NCBI GenBank assembly: GCA_047967505.1
Contig: CM106541.1
Direction: 5' to 3' (one strand)
DNA from: Dipteris shenzhenensis
Taxonomy: Eukaryota > Polypodiophyta > Polypodiopsida > Gleicheniales
DNA: 64,000 bases
Part shown: positions 45,286 through 57,019 of the stretch, piece by piece
Numbering within the stretch: position 1 is the stretch's first letter
Layout of the letters: the number at the start of each line of letters is the position of its first letter
Notes under the pieces: generated by a model
The model's database searches: none
Seen by the model: the letters and a program-made list of their open reading frames with translations, nothing else
Told to the model about the DNA's origin: nothing
Position numbers and translations under genes: made by a program

Positions 45286-45995
45286 GTTAATACAGGGAGA
45301 TCTTTGTTGGATAGTGCTGGTGGTGGTCTGCTAGCTGTTGGCCCTTCTAGTAGAGACGATGGCCCTAGAATGTCAGGTAGTGCAAGAGGGTGTGGAGGTG
45401 GAGGTTTCCTAGAAAAGCAGGTATTGCAGGAGTGGTGGAGTGTAGCAATGCAAGAGGGAGTAGAAGTTGAAGTAGCAGTGTATGTGGTTGGCCCTAGAAG
45501 ATCAGGTAGTGCAGGAGCGTGTGGAGGTGGAGTGTAGCAGTGCTAGAGGGAGTAAGAGATGAAGTAGTAATATATGTAGTAGTTGAAGAGTGTGGTAGTT
45601 AAAGTAGCAGTGCTATATTTAGTAGTTGCTATATTTAGAAGTTTCTATAGTTAGGAGAGAGAGAGAGAGAGAGAGAGACGGGGCCTTAGTCACATTTTTC
45701 ATATATGTTGATAGGTTCTATCTTTCTTTGCTTCCAGGTAGCCATGTGCACAGAGTTCTTGCAAACCCAAGTTTGTATGCTTACTTTTTGAGATCTATTT
45801 TGTCCTATGCTTCTATGCTTCCTGTCAGTTTTGAATTTTTCCAAAGTAAGGAGGCTATGAGAACCTTTTCCATATTTGTCTAGTCCTAGGTTTCTTTTTT
45901 TCTTGTAACAGTCTTGAATTTTTTTCTCAGGGACCTTTTGGCACAGATTTGTTGTTTAGCAAGCAAATTGAGGGAAGCTCAAGTGCCAAAAAATA

Positions 45996-46080
45996 CATAG
46001 AGAAAAATTTGCAAAAGAATGCAATCTATGTTGTTGGGATCAGACCAAGCTTACAAAATGCATTCTTTTGTACATTTTGG
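45996..46080. repeat. hairpin element copy g (decayed)
   Basis: Arms AATTTGCAAAAGAATGCAAT and ATGCATTCTTTTGTACATTT are still recognisable; the centre has diverged. Confidence 0.75.
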
Positions 46081-49000
46081 TAAGACTAACCTTTTGGATA
46101 CTAGGTAAAAGAGAAGAACCTTCTCCATGTCTGTTTATCCTAGGTTTCTATTTGTCTTATCAGATTTGAATTCTTTTCACGGACCTTTGTGTATAGAATT
46201 GCTGTAAACCTAGGTGTGCTTACAACCTGAGGGAAGCTCAAGTGCCAGAAGTTAGATAGAGAGAATGTGTTCTCCTCCGACATTAGGTCGTCGAGGTATG
46301 CCACATGAATAGTTCCAAAATTGGAGAAGCCTATCTCATACATGGCTTGCAAAGCTTCTAACACCCTATCATACAAGGTGACTATGCTGATTGGGTGGTA
46401 GTGCATAACATTATTATAGATTAAATAATTGTAAGGTTTGATGGCCTAGTCTTTCTTCCCTTGCACTTGTAGCTAGCCAAGACCTTCAGCTTAGGAATCT
46501 GGACTAAAGTACTGGGTCAAAAGGTCATCAAGCTTTGTTAGTTCCAAAATTGGTTCTTTAGGAAGAAAGATGACCTTTGTATTATATAGCAGCATGCCTA
46601 AAATTTAGTGCAATGGGATGCACAAGTGTGATATAGCATTGTCGTTTTCCAAGACAAAATCCCCATTAAAAAATGGCATCACCAAAATAGGGTGTGTAAA
46701 GTTAGTGTGCCTATGGAGAAGGGTTAAAATGGTAAGGGTGAAGTGGATTAGTTAAGTCTAAGTGCTCTTGAATGGAGATGGAAGTGATAGTGGTATAGTG
46801 GTAATTGAGGGGGGTTTCTACTATGCATGGTTGTAGAGAATGGGTAGCCAGATTTATGGATGCCTTGAGGAGCTTGTCATATGCTTCTTGCATCTACATG
46901 TCTAGTTGTGGTTCTAGTCATGTTGCCCATTGAGCTTGTTCCAGGTCTTATTGGACATGAAGGATTTGTTCCTGGAACCCATGCACCATGTAGTCTAGGT
47001 GTCAAATGCATTGGAGTTGGTCTTGGTGTTCACTTTCAGATGCATGATGATAATGCTTGAACTCAACAGTTCCTCTGTCATCTCCTTGATTTTTTCTTCA
47101 GCTTTGGCCTGCCATCTTTCTCCTTGGAGCTGGTGTTGGAGCCCTTGGTTTAAGGTTTTTTTTGTGGTGAGATCTTACTCAATATGTTGGACCCTTTCTT
47201 GAATCTTTTTATCATATTGTTGATATCATTCAATTGATTCAATTGCTTTGGTGCCAACTTCCTCCACGACTACATGCATTATTGTTGAGCCTCAACTACT
47301 ACTTGGAAATTGTTGCATTGCAGATTTGCCACAATAATGTTTCTTCGGAGCTACATATTTTTTTCCTCCCAGTGCTATGTGTGTTGTGAGTGAATGGATG
47401 GTGGTGTGTGACCTAGGTTAGTATGACCGTGTGTTGGTGCATTTTTACAATGGGGCAAATGGGCATCCTTAGAATTGTTAATATTTAGATTGGACTAGAA
47501 AATGGCTAAGTGGGTGTTGTCTTCTTCTTTCGACATAAGGTCAGAGTATGCCACATGATTAGTTTCAAAATTGGAGAAGCCTATCTCATACATGGCTTGT
47601 AGACTTCTAACACCCTATTATACAAGGTGAGTATGCTAATTGGGTGGCAGTGCATGACATTATTATAGATTAAATAATTGTAAGGTTTGATGGTCTAGTC
47701 TTGCACCCTTGCACTTGTAGATAGCTAAGACCTTTGGCCTAGGAATCTAGACTAGAGTGCTAGGTCAAAAGGTCATCAACCTTTGTTAGTCCCAAAGTTG
47801 GTTCTTTAAGAGGAAAGATGACTCCTATATGATATAGCTCCATCCCCTAAAATTTAGTACAATGGGTTGTAGGGGGAGGTGTGATATATCATTGTCATTT
47901 TACAAGACCAAATCCCCATTAAAAAATGACATTGTCAAAATAGGGTGTGTAAAGTTAGTGTGCCTACAGAGAAGAGCTAAAATGCTCTTCAATAGAGATG
48001 GAAGTGATAGTGGTATAGTGGTAGTGGAGGACAGTTTCTACTATGCATTGTTGTAGAGCATGGGTAGCCAGATTTATTGATGCCTTGAGGCACTTGTCAT
48101 ACACTTCTTACATCTGCATGTCTAGTTGTGGTTCCACTCATGGTGCCTATTGAGCTTTTTCCAGGTCTTGTTATTCTTGGCACCCATGCACCTTGGAGTC
48201 TAGGTGACAAATGCATTGTGGAGTTGGTCTTGTTGTTCACTTTCAGATGCATGATCATAATTCTTGAACTCAAAAGTTCCTCTGTCATCTTCTTGATTTT
48301 TTCCTTGGCTTTGGCCTACCATCTTTCTCTTGTTGGAGCTGTTGTTGGAGTCCTTGGTTTAGGGGGGTTTTTGTGGTGATCTCTTACACAAGATGTTGGA
48401 CCCTTTGCTGAATATTTTAAGTAAATTATTGATATCGTTCAACTGATTCGATTGCTTGGGTGCTAACTTCTCCATGTCTACATGTGTTGTTGTTGAGCCT
48501 CAACTACTATTGTGTTGTTGAGCCTCAACTACTACTTGGAGATTGTCACATTGTAGATTTGCCACAGTAATGTTTCTTTAGAGCTATGCATTTTATTCCT
48601 CCTAGTGCTGTGTGTGTTGTGAATGAATGGATGGTGGTGTGTGACCTAGGTAAGTATGATTGGGTGGAGGTGTGTTTCTACAATGGGACCAATGGGCATC
48701 CTTGGTATTGTTAGTATTTAAATTTGACTAAAAAATGGCTAAGTGGGTGTCCTATTGTTCTTCTAGTATTAGGTTGGGGTATGCCACATGAATAGTTTCA
48801 AAATTGGAGAATCTTGTCTCTCAAAGATGGCTTGCAGGGCTTCTAACACCTTTTTATACACGGTGATATGCCGATTGGGTGGTAGTGCATGACATTATTA
48901 TAGATTAAGTAATTGTAAGTTTTTATGGCCTAGCCTTTGTGCCCTAAGACTTGTAGCTAGGCAAGACCTTTGGCCTAGGAAAAATAGACTGCCATTCTAG

Positions 49001-50943
49001 GTCCAAAGGTCATCAGGCTTTGTTAGTTTCAAAGTTGGTTCTTCAAGAGGAAAGATGACTCCTATATGATAATGCTTGAACTCAACAGTTCCTTTGTCAT
49101 CTTCTTGATTTTTTCCTCGACTTTGTCTTGCCATCTTTTGCCTATTAGAGTTGTTGTTCAAGTCCTTGGTTTAGATGTTTTCTTGTGGAGAGCTCTTACT
49201 CAATATGTTGGACCCTTTGCTAAAGATTTTCATCATATTGTTGATATCATTCAACTGATTCAATTGTTTGGGTGCCAACTTCCTCCATGACTACACGTTT
49301 TATTGTTGAGCCTCAACATTGTCGCATTCTAGATTTGCCACAATAATGTTTCTTTGGAGCTGTGTATTTTGTTCCTCCTAGTGCTATATGTGTTGTGAGT
49401 GAATGGATGGTGGTGTGTGACCTAGGTAAGTATGACCGGGTGGAGGTTTGTTTTTACAATAGGGCCAATGCACAGGATTGTTAGTATTTAGATTGGATTG
49501 AAAAATGGCTAAGCGGGTGTCCTATTCTTCTTCTGACATTAGGTCGGAGTATGCCACATGAATAGTTTAAAAATTGGAGAAGATTGCCTCATTCTTGGCA
49601 TGCATTGCTTCTAACACCCTATTATACAAGGTGAGTATGCCGATGGGGTGGTAGTGCATGACATTATTATGGATTAAATCATTGTAAGTTTTGCTAGCCT
49701 AGTCTTGCTTCCCTTGCACTTGTAGCTAGGAAAGACCTGATCTGGACTACAGTGCTAGGTCAAAAGCTCATCAAACTTTGTTAGCTCCAAAGTTGGTTCC
49801 TCGATAGGAAAGGTGACTCGTGTGATATAGCACCATCCCCTAGATTTTGGTACAATGGGGTGTGGGGGGAGGTGTGATATATCATCATTGTTTTCCAAGA
49901 CAAAATCCCCATTAACAAATGACCACCAAAATAGGGTGTGTAAAGTTAGTGTGCCTATGGAGAAGGTTTAAAGTGCTAAGGGTGAAGTGGCTTAGTTAAG
50001 TCTACGGTGATCTTGAATGTAGATGGAATTGATAGTGCTATAGTGGTAGTGGAGGGGGGTGTCTACCATGCATGGTTATAGAGCATGGGTAGCCAAATTT
50101 ATTGATTCCTTGAGGAGCTTGTCATATGCTTCTTGCATCTGCATGTTTAGTTGTTGTTCCAATCATGGTGCCTATTGAACTTGGTCCAAGTCTTGTTGGA
50201 GATGAAGGATTTGTTCCTAGCACCCATGCACCATGGAGTCCAGGTGTTAAATGTGTTGGAGTCGGGCTTGTTGCTCACTTTCAAATGCATGATCATAATG
50301 CTTGAACTCAATAGTTCCTCTATCATCTTCTTTTTTTTTAATGCTTGCCATCTTTCTCCCATTTGAGCTGTTGTTGGAGTCCTTGGTTTAGGGTTTTTTT
50401 TGTGGTGATCTCTTACTCAAGATGTTGGACCCTTTGCTAAATCTTTTTAGTAGATTTTTTATATTGTTTGACTGATTTGATTGCTTAGTTGCCAACTTCC
50501 TCCACGAGTACATGCATTGTTGTTGAGCCTCAACTACTAGATTATCGTGTTGCAGATCTGCCACAATAATGTTTCTTTGGAGTTGTGTATTTGGTTCCTC
50601 CCAATGTTGTGTTGTGAGTGAATGGATGGTGGTGCATGACATAGGTATGTATGACCGGGTAGAGGTGCATTTTTACAATGGGACCAATGGGCATCCTTAG
50701 GATTGTTAGCATTTCAATTGGATTGAGAAATTTCTAAGTGGGTGTCCTCTTCTTCTTCTAGCATTAGGTCGAGGTATGCCACATGAACTATTTCAAAATT
50801 GGAGAAGCCTATCTCATGCATGGTTTGCAGGGTCTCTAACACTCTATTGTACAAGGTGATTATGCCAATCGGGTGTTAATGCATGACATTATTATAGATT
50901 AAATAATTGTAAGCTTTGATGGCCTAGTCTTTCCACCCTTGCA

Positions 50944-51126
50944 CTTGTAGCTAGCCAAGACCTTTGGCCTAAAAATCTGGACTATAGTGCAAGGTCCAAA
51001 GGTCATTAGTCTTTGTTGGTTTGAAAGTTGGTTCTTGTAGCTAGCCAAGACCTTTGTCCTAGGAATCTGGACTACAGTGCAATGTTCAAGGGTCATCATT
51101 CTTTGTTGTTTGAAAGTTGGTTCTTG
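50944..51126. repeat. 90-bp local duplication within one array unit
   Basis: CTTGTAGCTAGCCAAGACCT begins at 50944 and again at 51034, with the intervening segment repeated. No other unit has this. Confidence 0.9.
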
Positions 51127-51880
51127 AGGAGGAAAGATGACTCTTGTATGATATAGCACCATCCCCTAAAATATAGTACAATGGGTTATAGGGGGAGCTG
51201 TGATATATCATTGTTATTTTCAAGGACAAAGTCCCCATTAAAAAATGGCATTGCCAAAATAGGGTGTGTAAAGTTAGTGTGCATATGGAAAAGGGTTAAT
51301 ATGCTAAGGGTGAAGTGGATTAGCTAAGTTTAAGTGATCTTGAATGGAAATGGTAGTGATAGTAGTGATATAGTGGTAGTGGAGAGGGGTTTTTACTATG
51401 CATGGTTGTAGAGCATGGGTAGCCCGATTTATTGATGCCTCGAGGAGCTTGTCATATGCTTCTTGCATCTACATGTTTGGTTGGTTCTAGTCATGGTGCC
51501 TACTTAGCTTGTTCAAGGGCTTATTGGAGATGAAGGATTTGTTCCTAGTACCTGTGCACCATGAAGTCCAAGTGTCAAATGTGTTGGAGTTGGACTTGTT
51601 GTTCACTTTCAGATGCACGATGATAATGCTTGAACTCAACAGTTCCTCTGTCATCTTCTTGATTGTTTCCTCGTCTTTGGCTTGCCATGTTTCTCCTCTT
51701 AAAGTTGTTGTTGGAGTCCTTACTTTAGGGGTTTTTTTGTGGTGACCTATTACTCAAGATTTTGGACCCTTTGTTGAAGAGTTTCAATAGATTGTTAATA
51801 TCATTCAACTAATTGGATTGCTTAGGTGCCAACTTCCTCCATGACTACACGTGTTATTGAGCCTCATCTACTACTTGGAG

Positions 51881-52993
51881 GGGGTTTCCATTTTTTGAGC
51901 AAAAACCCCTAGCGAGCGAGAAAAAGGTGGGACGGGTCATAATATATAGTCTCAAGTCATTTTTAGGCAACACCACACTCTAAAATTGTTCAAGGAATAT
52001 GTAAGTACACATGAAATATTGATGAATAGAGATAGATATAAATATGCCTTTATATAATGTCCAAGTATTTACTTATTTAATGACTTTCAAAAATCCTTTT
52101 TTTCTTCTTTCACCATTGGATAGATCATAAAATATTGAGCAAATCTCCTCTTTATAGCTTCTGAGGTTGAGCTAAGAAAAAGTTCTCTCTTTTTTATAGA
52201 CCCTCCAAGCGTATTTAGCCAAAGGAATATGGTTTGAAGAGCTTTCCCTAACCATATTCCATTCACGGAATGGGCGTACGAAAAGGGGTCATAACTTTTG
52301 CTCCGTAGCTCACACGGAGGAACTGTAAAAAGGAAAAATGTTCAAAATTTCATGATGTTTCCAATGGTGGTCTTAAAAATATAATTTCAAGAAGTATAAA
52401 AGAGATAAATTGGTAATTTCAAGATGTATATGAGAGTTACAACCTCTCCCTAATTCTTAATATGTTAGGGAGGGTTTAGTAAGGCCCACATTTCCTTAGA
52501 AGTATATAAGTTTGGAGAATTGTGAATATTTTCAAAATTCTTCCTTTGCCTTTCCATATTTGATAATATAATAGCGATGAATATATGATAGATTATAATG
52601 GCTTCAGGTATGAGGATTCTCAATGTCTCTTTCCTACTCATCGAAGGAATATGGTATATATTATTACATGAGAGCTTCTCAATACTTCAAATATGGGATT
52701 CCTAAAGCTAAGGGAATTCTCCTAAATCCCATGAATTACCATAAGCCTCAAAAGGAGTATGGTAGGGAGGGATTTTTAAGAGTTTTTAAAGTGTTCATTA
52801 TTTGTTCATATATAGATGATGTTCTCTAAAATGAGGGTTAGAGTGATAAATAAGTAAGTATATGGTCCCATAAATGAGAAATCAAGAGAGAATTGTATAT
52901 TCCTTTGAGAAATATACTAGCATGGTTGGTGTCAAAAATGATTGCTCTGACTTTTTTGCTCATGGGTTTTTGCTCGAAATTTGTGCACATCCC
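51881..52993. mobile_element. Mutator-like MITE 2
   Basis: It interrupts the array between the 9-bp direct repeats TACTTGGAG (51872-51880 and 52994-53002). Other array units show the uninterrupted site CTACTTGGAGATTGTC, near 48532. The left end reads GGGGTTTCCATTTTTTGAGC and then AAAAACCCC. The right end, complemented, reads GGGATGTGCACAAATTTCGA and then GCAAAAACCCATGAGC. Length 1113 bp, no transposase. It belongs to the same family as MITE 1. Confidence 0.88.
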
Positions 52994-53688
52994 TACTTGG
53001 AGATTATTGCATTACAGATTTGCCACAATAATGTTTGTTTATAGCTATGTATATTGCTCCTCCTAGTGATGTGAGTGTTGTAAGTGAATGGATGAGGAAT
53101 GGATGGTGGTGTGTGACCTAGGTAGGTATGACCGGGTGGAGGTGCATTTTTACAATGGGGCTCATGGGCATCCTTGGGATTGTTAGTATTTAGATTGGAT
53201 TGAAAAATGGCTAAGTGGGTGTCTTGTTCTTCTTCTGACATTAGGTCAAGGTATGCCACATGAATGGTTTCAAAATTGGAGAAGCATGTCTCATACATGG
53301 CTTGCAGGGCTTCTAATACCCTATTATACAAGGTGAGTATGCCGATTGGGTGGTAGTGCATGACATGATTATAGATTAAATAATTGTAAGTTTTGATGGC
53401 TTTGATTTGCCGCCCTTGTAGTTGTAGCAAGCCAATATCTTTGGCCTAAGAATCTGGACTACATTGCTAGGTCAAAAGGTTGTCAGGATTTGTTAGTTCC
53501 AAAGTTGGTTCTTCAAGAGGAAAGATGACTCCTGTATGATATAACACCATTCCCTAAAATTTACTACAATCATGTATAGGGGGAGGTGTGATATATCATT
53601 GTCGTTTTCCAAGATAAAATACCCATTAAAATTTGGCATCACCAAAATAGGGTGTGTAAAGCTAGTGTGCTGGAGAAGGGTTAAAATT

Positions 53689-55190
53689 CTAAAAGACCAT
53701 ATTAGATAATCCGAGAAAATCCCAATTCCTAGAATGGCAGTTTTGGGAGAAATTATAGCCTTTCTCCATGAAATAACAAAAGAAATAGGTAGAATAGACT
53801 ACATTCTCATTCACAAAAGTATGAAATATGAACTACATTCTCAAACAATAAATGGAATATCAGTGTATAAACTACATTATCATCAACAAAAGAATAAATT
53901 TCCAAACGCATTTGAGTGAGAATCATCTTGTGAGCTGTAGTGGCATTTAGAAACACCTTAATAATAGCTCTTTTGAATTTTTGTTAATGTTGAGACTCAA
54001 TTTGTTGTGAGCATTCTCGTTTGAGAACCTCCAAAGCTGTACAGAATCTCCCATACTTGCCATATGATTCATGTTGCGATTCTTTATGGTGTTCATATGG
54101 TTCTCATAAAACCATCTATTAAATATCAATAGTGCAATTGATAAGTCAATCACACTACATTGAATCCTAAACTTGACTAATGGAGGTCAAACATTGCAAA
54201 TGTATAGGAGGGGGGATGCAAGATTTGTAATTGGCATAAAATCATGTGGTAGAGACAAACATTCCTTATGTACTCTACAACCCTTAAGACTAAATTGAAT
54301 AAGCTTCATTGTCAAAGACAACTTGATGCACGATTGGAAACTATAAAATCAATCATCATTCTTAAACTTTATAGTACTCTTGGGAAGAATGGAACCATTA
54401 CCATTCCTCCATAATCCTATGGAGAAAATGGCACTAGAGCCATTGAAGCTCTACCATGAGCCTTGATATTGTTCATAGACTATCCAATCAAACAATATAC
54501 GCAACAATCAAGCATGAAAGTACACAATGAAGCACAATGTCCTTAATCAAAACTCATAGTTTGCAAATAGCTCCTCTCATGTACATCTTGGATTGAGTGA
54601 GACTCATATATTTGAACTTTATGGTGTTTATGAACACCTTACTAGCTTTTATATTATTGAGACTTGCATTTCAAGAGCTTTGGATTGAGTGAGATTGATA
54701 TCATAAACCTTAGTGGTGTTTACAAACACCTTAATATTTTTTAGACTTGCATTTCTAGATCTCTAAAGCCAAGGAGAATCTCCCATACCTGCCATGATGT
54801 CATAATGATTGTTGGTGTTCATAAACACCATTTACAAAACTCAAAGGTATAATTGATAACCATATTTGCAATCACATTGTATTAACTCTTAAACTTGACC
54901 AAGCAAGGAGAAACATGAGAAATCTATAGGAGGAGGAGGAATGCAAGATATGTAGTTGATGAGTGGCAATGACAAACATTTATCGTACATTTTCAATATT
55001 TAGACTAACTAGCTTCATTGTAAAAGGACAACTTTACATGTCATGTGGATTTCTCATTAGGAAGCAAAATTTGTGTACATGTTGTGAATCTGTCTATGCT
55101 ACGAATCTATCAGTGTTGTCTGCATCTGTCACAGCTATCTGTATCCATCGGTGTTATTTTAGAAAAGTTTTTCCCATCTACCACTGAGCC
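53689..55190. other. no gene; diverged direct repeat
   Basis: A segment at about 53930-54340 and one at about 54600-55030 share landmarks such as GGTGTTCATA, TATAATTGATAA, and TATAGGAGG followed by ATGCAAGAT, in the same order. This is an old duplication of roughly 400 bp. No coding region seen. Confidence 0.55.
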
Positions 55191-55194
55191 AGGT

Positions 55195-55468
55195 TTGTTT
55201 CAATCTCTCCCTCTCTTTGTCGTTTCTCTCATAAATCTCCCCCCCTCTCTCTTGTTTCTCTCCCTCTAATTCAATCTCTCGTGGTCACTCTCTCTCCCTC
55301 TCTCTCTCTCGTTTCTCTCCATCTCTCTCTCATTTCTCTCTTCAATCTCTCCCTCCCATTTCTCTCGCTCTCTGTCATTCAATCTCTTCCTCTCAATCTC
55401 ATTTCTCTTGCTCTCACTCCCTCTCCCTCCCTAATTGAAGCACTCTCTCCATCCCCCCTCATTAACAT

Positions 55469-55549
<81 letters not shown>

Positions 55550-55555
55550 CCCCTC
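55195..55555. repeat. CT-rich tract with (CT)n core
   Basis: Irregular TCTCTCCCTC from 55195, ending in a pure (CT)n run at about 55468-55536. Confidence 0.95.
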
Positions 55556-55734
55556 CCAATTTAAATTCAAATTGAAGTTCACATTTTAAACTGAAATCAT
55601 GTGAAAGGCAACTGAAAATCCCGCTTAGTGGATTCAAATTTTAAATTTAAAAAGAATCGAAGTATAAATTTTGAAATTCCCACCTAGGTTTAGTTTCCCC
55701 CCTAAACTTATGAGACGTCTTTCTTGTTCAAAAA

Positions 55735-56020
55735 GATTTGACCTTATGGTGGCCAAAACATTTTGACCATATGGCTTTGCATCAAGAGTTTTGGCCTTGT
55801 GGCCAAAACCTGTCCACAACTTTTTGGCCAAAAACTCTATGTCTGGTCAAAAGTTTTGGACAAACATCCTTTTGGCCTTGCGGCCTCAGAGTTTTTGACC
55901 AACAGGTTGTGAAAATGTTTTGGCCAGAAGGCCAAAACTCTTGATGCAAACATGCAAGGATAGCATTTTTGGTCAAAAGGTTGTGGAAATTTTTTAACCT
56001 TACGGCCAAAACTTTTGCTG
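55735..56020. repeat. TTTTGGCC palindrome cluster
   Basis: TTTTGGCC and its complement GGCCAAAA recur about ten times with 20-30-bp spacing. Two larger inverted arms, GCATCAAGAGTTTTGGCC (about 55774) and GGCCAAAACTCTTGATGC (about 55931), enclose the centre. Confidence 0.88.
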
Positions 56021-56038
56021 TCAAGGTACATGCATAGA

Positions 56039-56040
<2 letters not shown>

Positions 56041-56087
<47 letters not shown>

Positions 56088-56110
56088 CTCTCTCTCGTTC
56101 TCTCTCTCTA
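56041..56110. repeat. (CT)n microsatellite
   Basis: CT run with two CG interruptions directly after the TTTTGGCC cluster. Confidence 0.97.
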
Positions 56111-56324
56111 TGAAAACTATGAAATCAACCATCATTCTAGAGAAACTCTACATTTCTATTCCCCTTAGGAAGAATGGCACTAGTGTCACTCTTCCATAAT
56201 CCATTGGGAGAAGGGTACTAGAGCCATTGAAGCTCTATCAAGAGACATTCTTCCCAAGGGGTTATGGAAAATGTAACATTGCCTTGAACATGTTTAGATA
56301 TTATTCACACACAACAATTAGGTA

Positions 56325-56985
56325 TCAAATTACACAGTTGGTAAGAAAGTAATAATTCCCATTAGTAATGAATGCATAAAGAAATACAATGTCTTCAATC
56401 ATAACATAGCCTACAAATAGCTCCTCTCCTACATGTATATCATCTATCAATTCAACACAAATATGACCATATTCTACAATATCTATTTCCATCTTGGAGT
56501 CAGACCAAGGTGGAATATCCAAGGAAAATACATAACAAGCGTTTGCATTGGTATTTCTATTACTGTTGATAAACCCTACCACATTGCTATATCAAACATC
56601 ACCAACAATGTACACCATATCCTTCATAGGGACAGTAGGGTCCTCTTGGATGGAGTACTTCTTTAGCCCTGGATGATGAACTCTACATAATTCTTTCCAA
56701 TCTCTGTATGAGTACTTGTCACGTCAATAATGGAGAATAGTACTCCCTCTCTTTAGGGGATTATGCACATATAAGCCTAGGCTAGCACCTGCAATGGTTG
56801 ACTCATGCACCTCGAAAGCCACACTTTTGATCCGAAACACTTTGTTGATAGGGATAGGAAAATTTGGTGTTCTAAGGTCACATTTTGCTATGTATCTACT
56901 CAAGCATGATTTGAACATATATCTCTCTACATCACAAAAGAAAAGTCCAATTAACTCCAAAAATAGTTATACTCACTTGAGATAA
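56325..56985 (-). pseudogene. SET-domain protein fragment
   Basis: SET proteins methylate lysines, often on histones. On the minus strand STIAGASLGLYVHNPLKRGS (about 56745-56804) resembles the entry of a SET domain (GxGLG). After stops near 56724 and 56590, GFINSNRNTNANACYVFS stands where SET domains carry RFINHSC. Then VELIDDIHVGEELFVGY (about 56405-56455) matches the GEEL-x2-(D/G)Y end. The N/H and D residues of the usual motifs are changed (INSN and VGY), so even intact it may not be catalytic. Identification is by motif order only. Two stops make it a pseudogene. Confidence 0.55.
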
Positions 56986-57019
56986 AAACAAAGAACAATT
57001 TGACATCTGTACCTTCATG

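Larger units (their letters stand above)
45040..45610. repeat. degenerate GTGGAGGTGGAGG repeat
   Basis: Blocks such as TCAGGTAGTGCAAGAGGGTG followed by TGGAGGTGGAGG recur three to four times at intervals of 100-130 bp. Related to 41600-41835. No gene identified. Confidence 0.65.
46265..53430 (-). pseudogene. protein-like reading of the 1.24-kb repeat, unrecognised
   Basis: Every unit reads protein-like on the minus strand, though each copy is broken. Recurrent peptides are VMHYHPI, LYNRVLEALQAMYE, FETIHVAYLDLMSEEE, EKIKEMTEELLSSSIMIMHL and KVNNKTNSNAF. The longest intact piece is 145 codons at 52993-53430; it extends 9 codons into MITE 2's right target repeat. Copies at 46140-46406, 48097-48288 and 50147-50362 hold shorter pieces. 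The EELLSS stretch has a helical, possibly coiled-coil character. I do not recognise a family. Preservation of the same peptides across diverged units suggests the ancestral unit was coding. Confidence 0.45.
46265..53688. repeat. tandem array of a ~1.24-kb unit, about 5.5 copies
   Basis: The anchor AAAATTGGAGAAG lies near 46313, 47565, 48799, 49570, 50792 and 53271. Spacing is 1252, 1234, 770, 1223 and 2479 bp. The 770-bp spacing reflects an internal deletion, and the 2479-bp spacing includes the MITE 2 insertion (1113 bp). All units are in the same orientation and share landmarks such as CTTGTAGCTAGCCAAGACC, AATGCTTGAACTCAACAGTT and GAATGGATGGTGGTGTGTGA. Confidence 0.94.
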
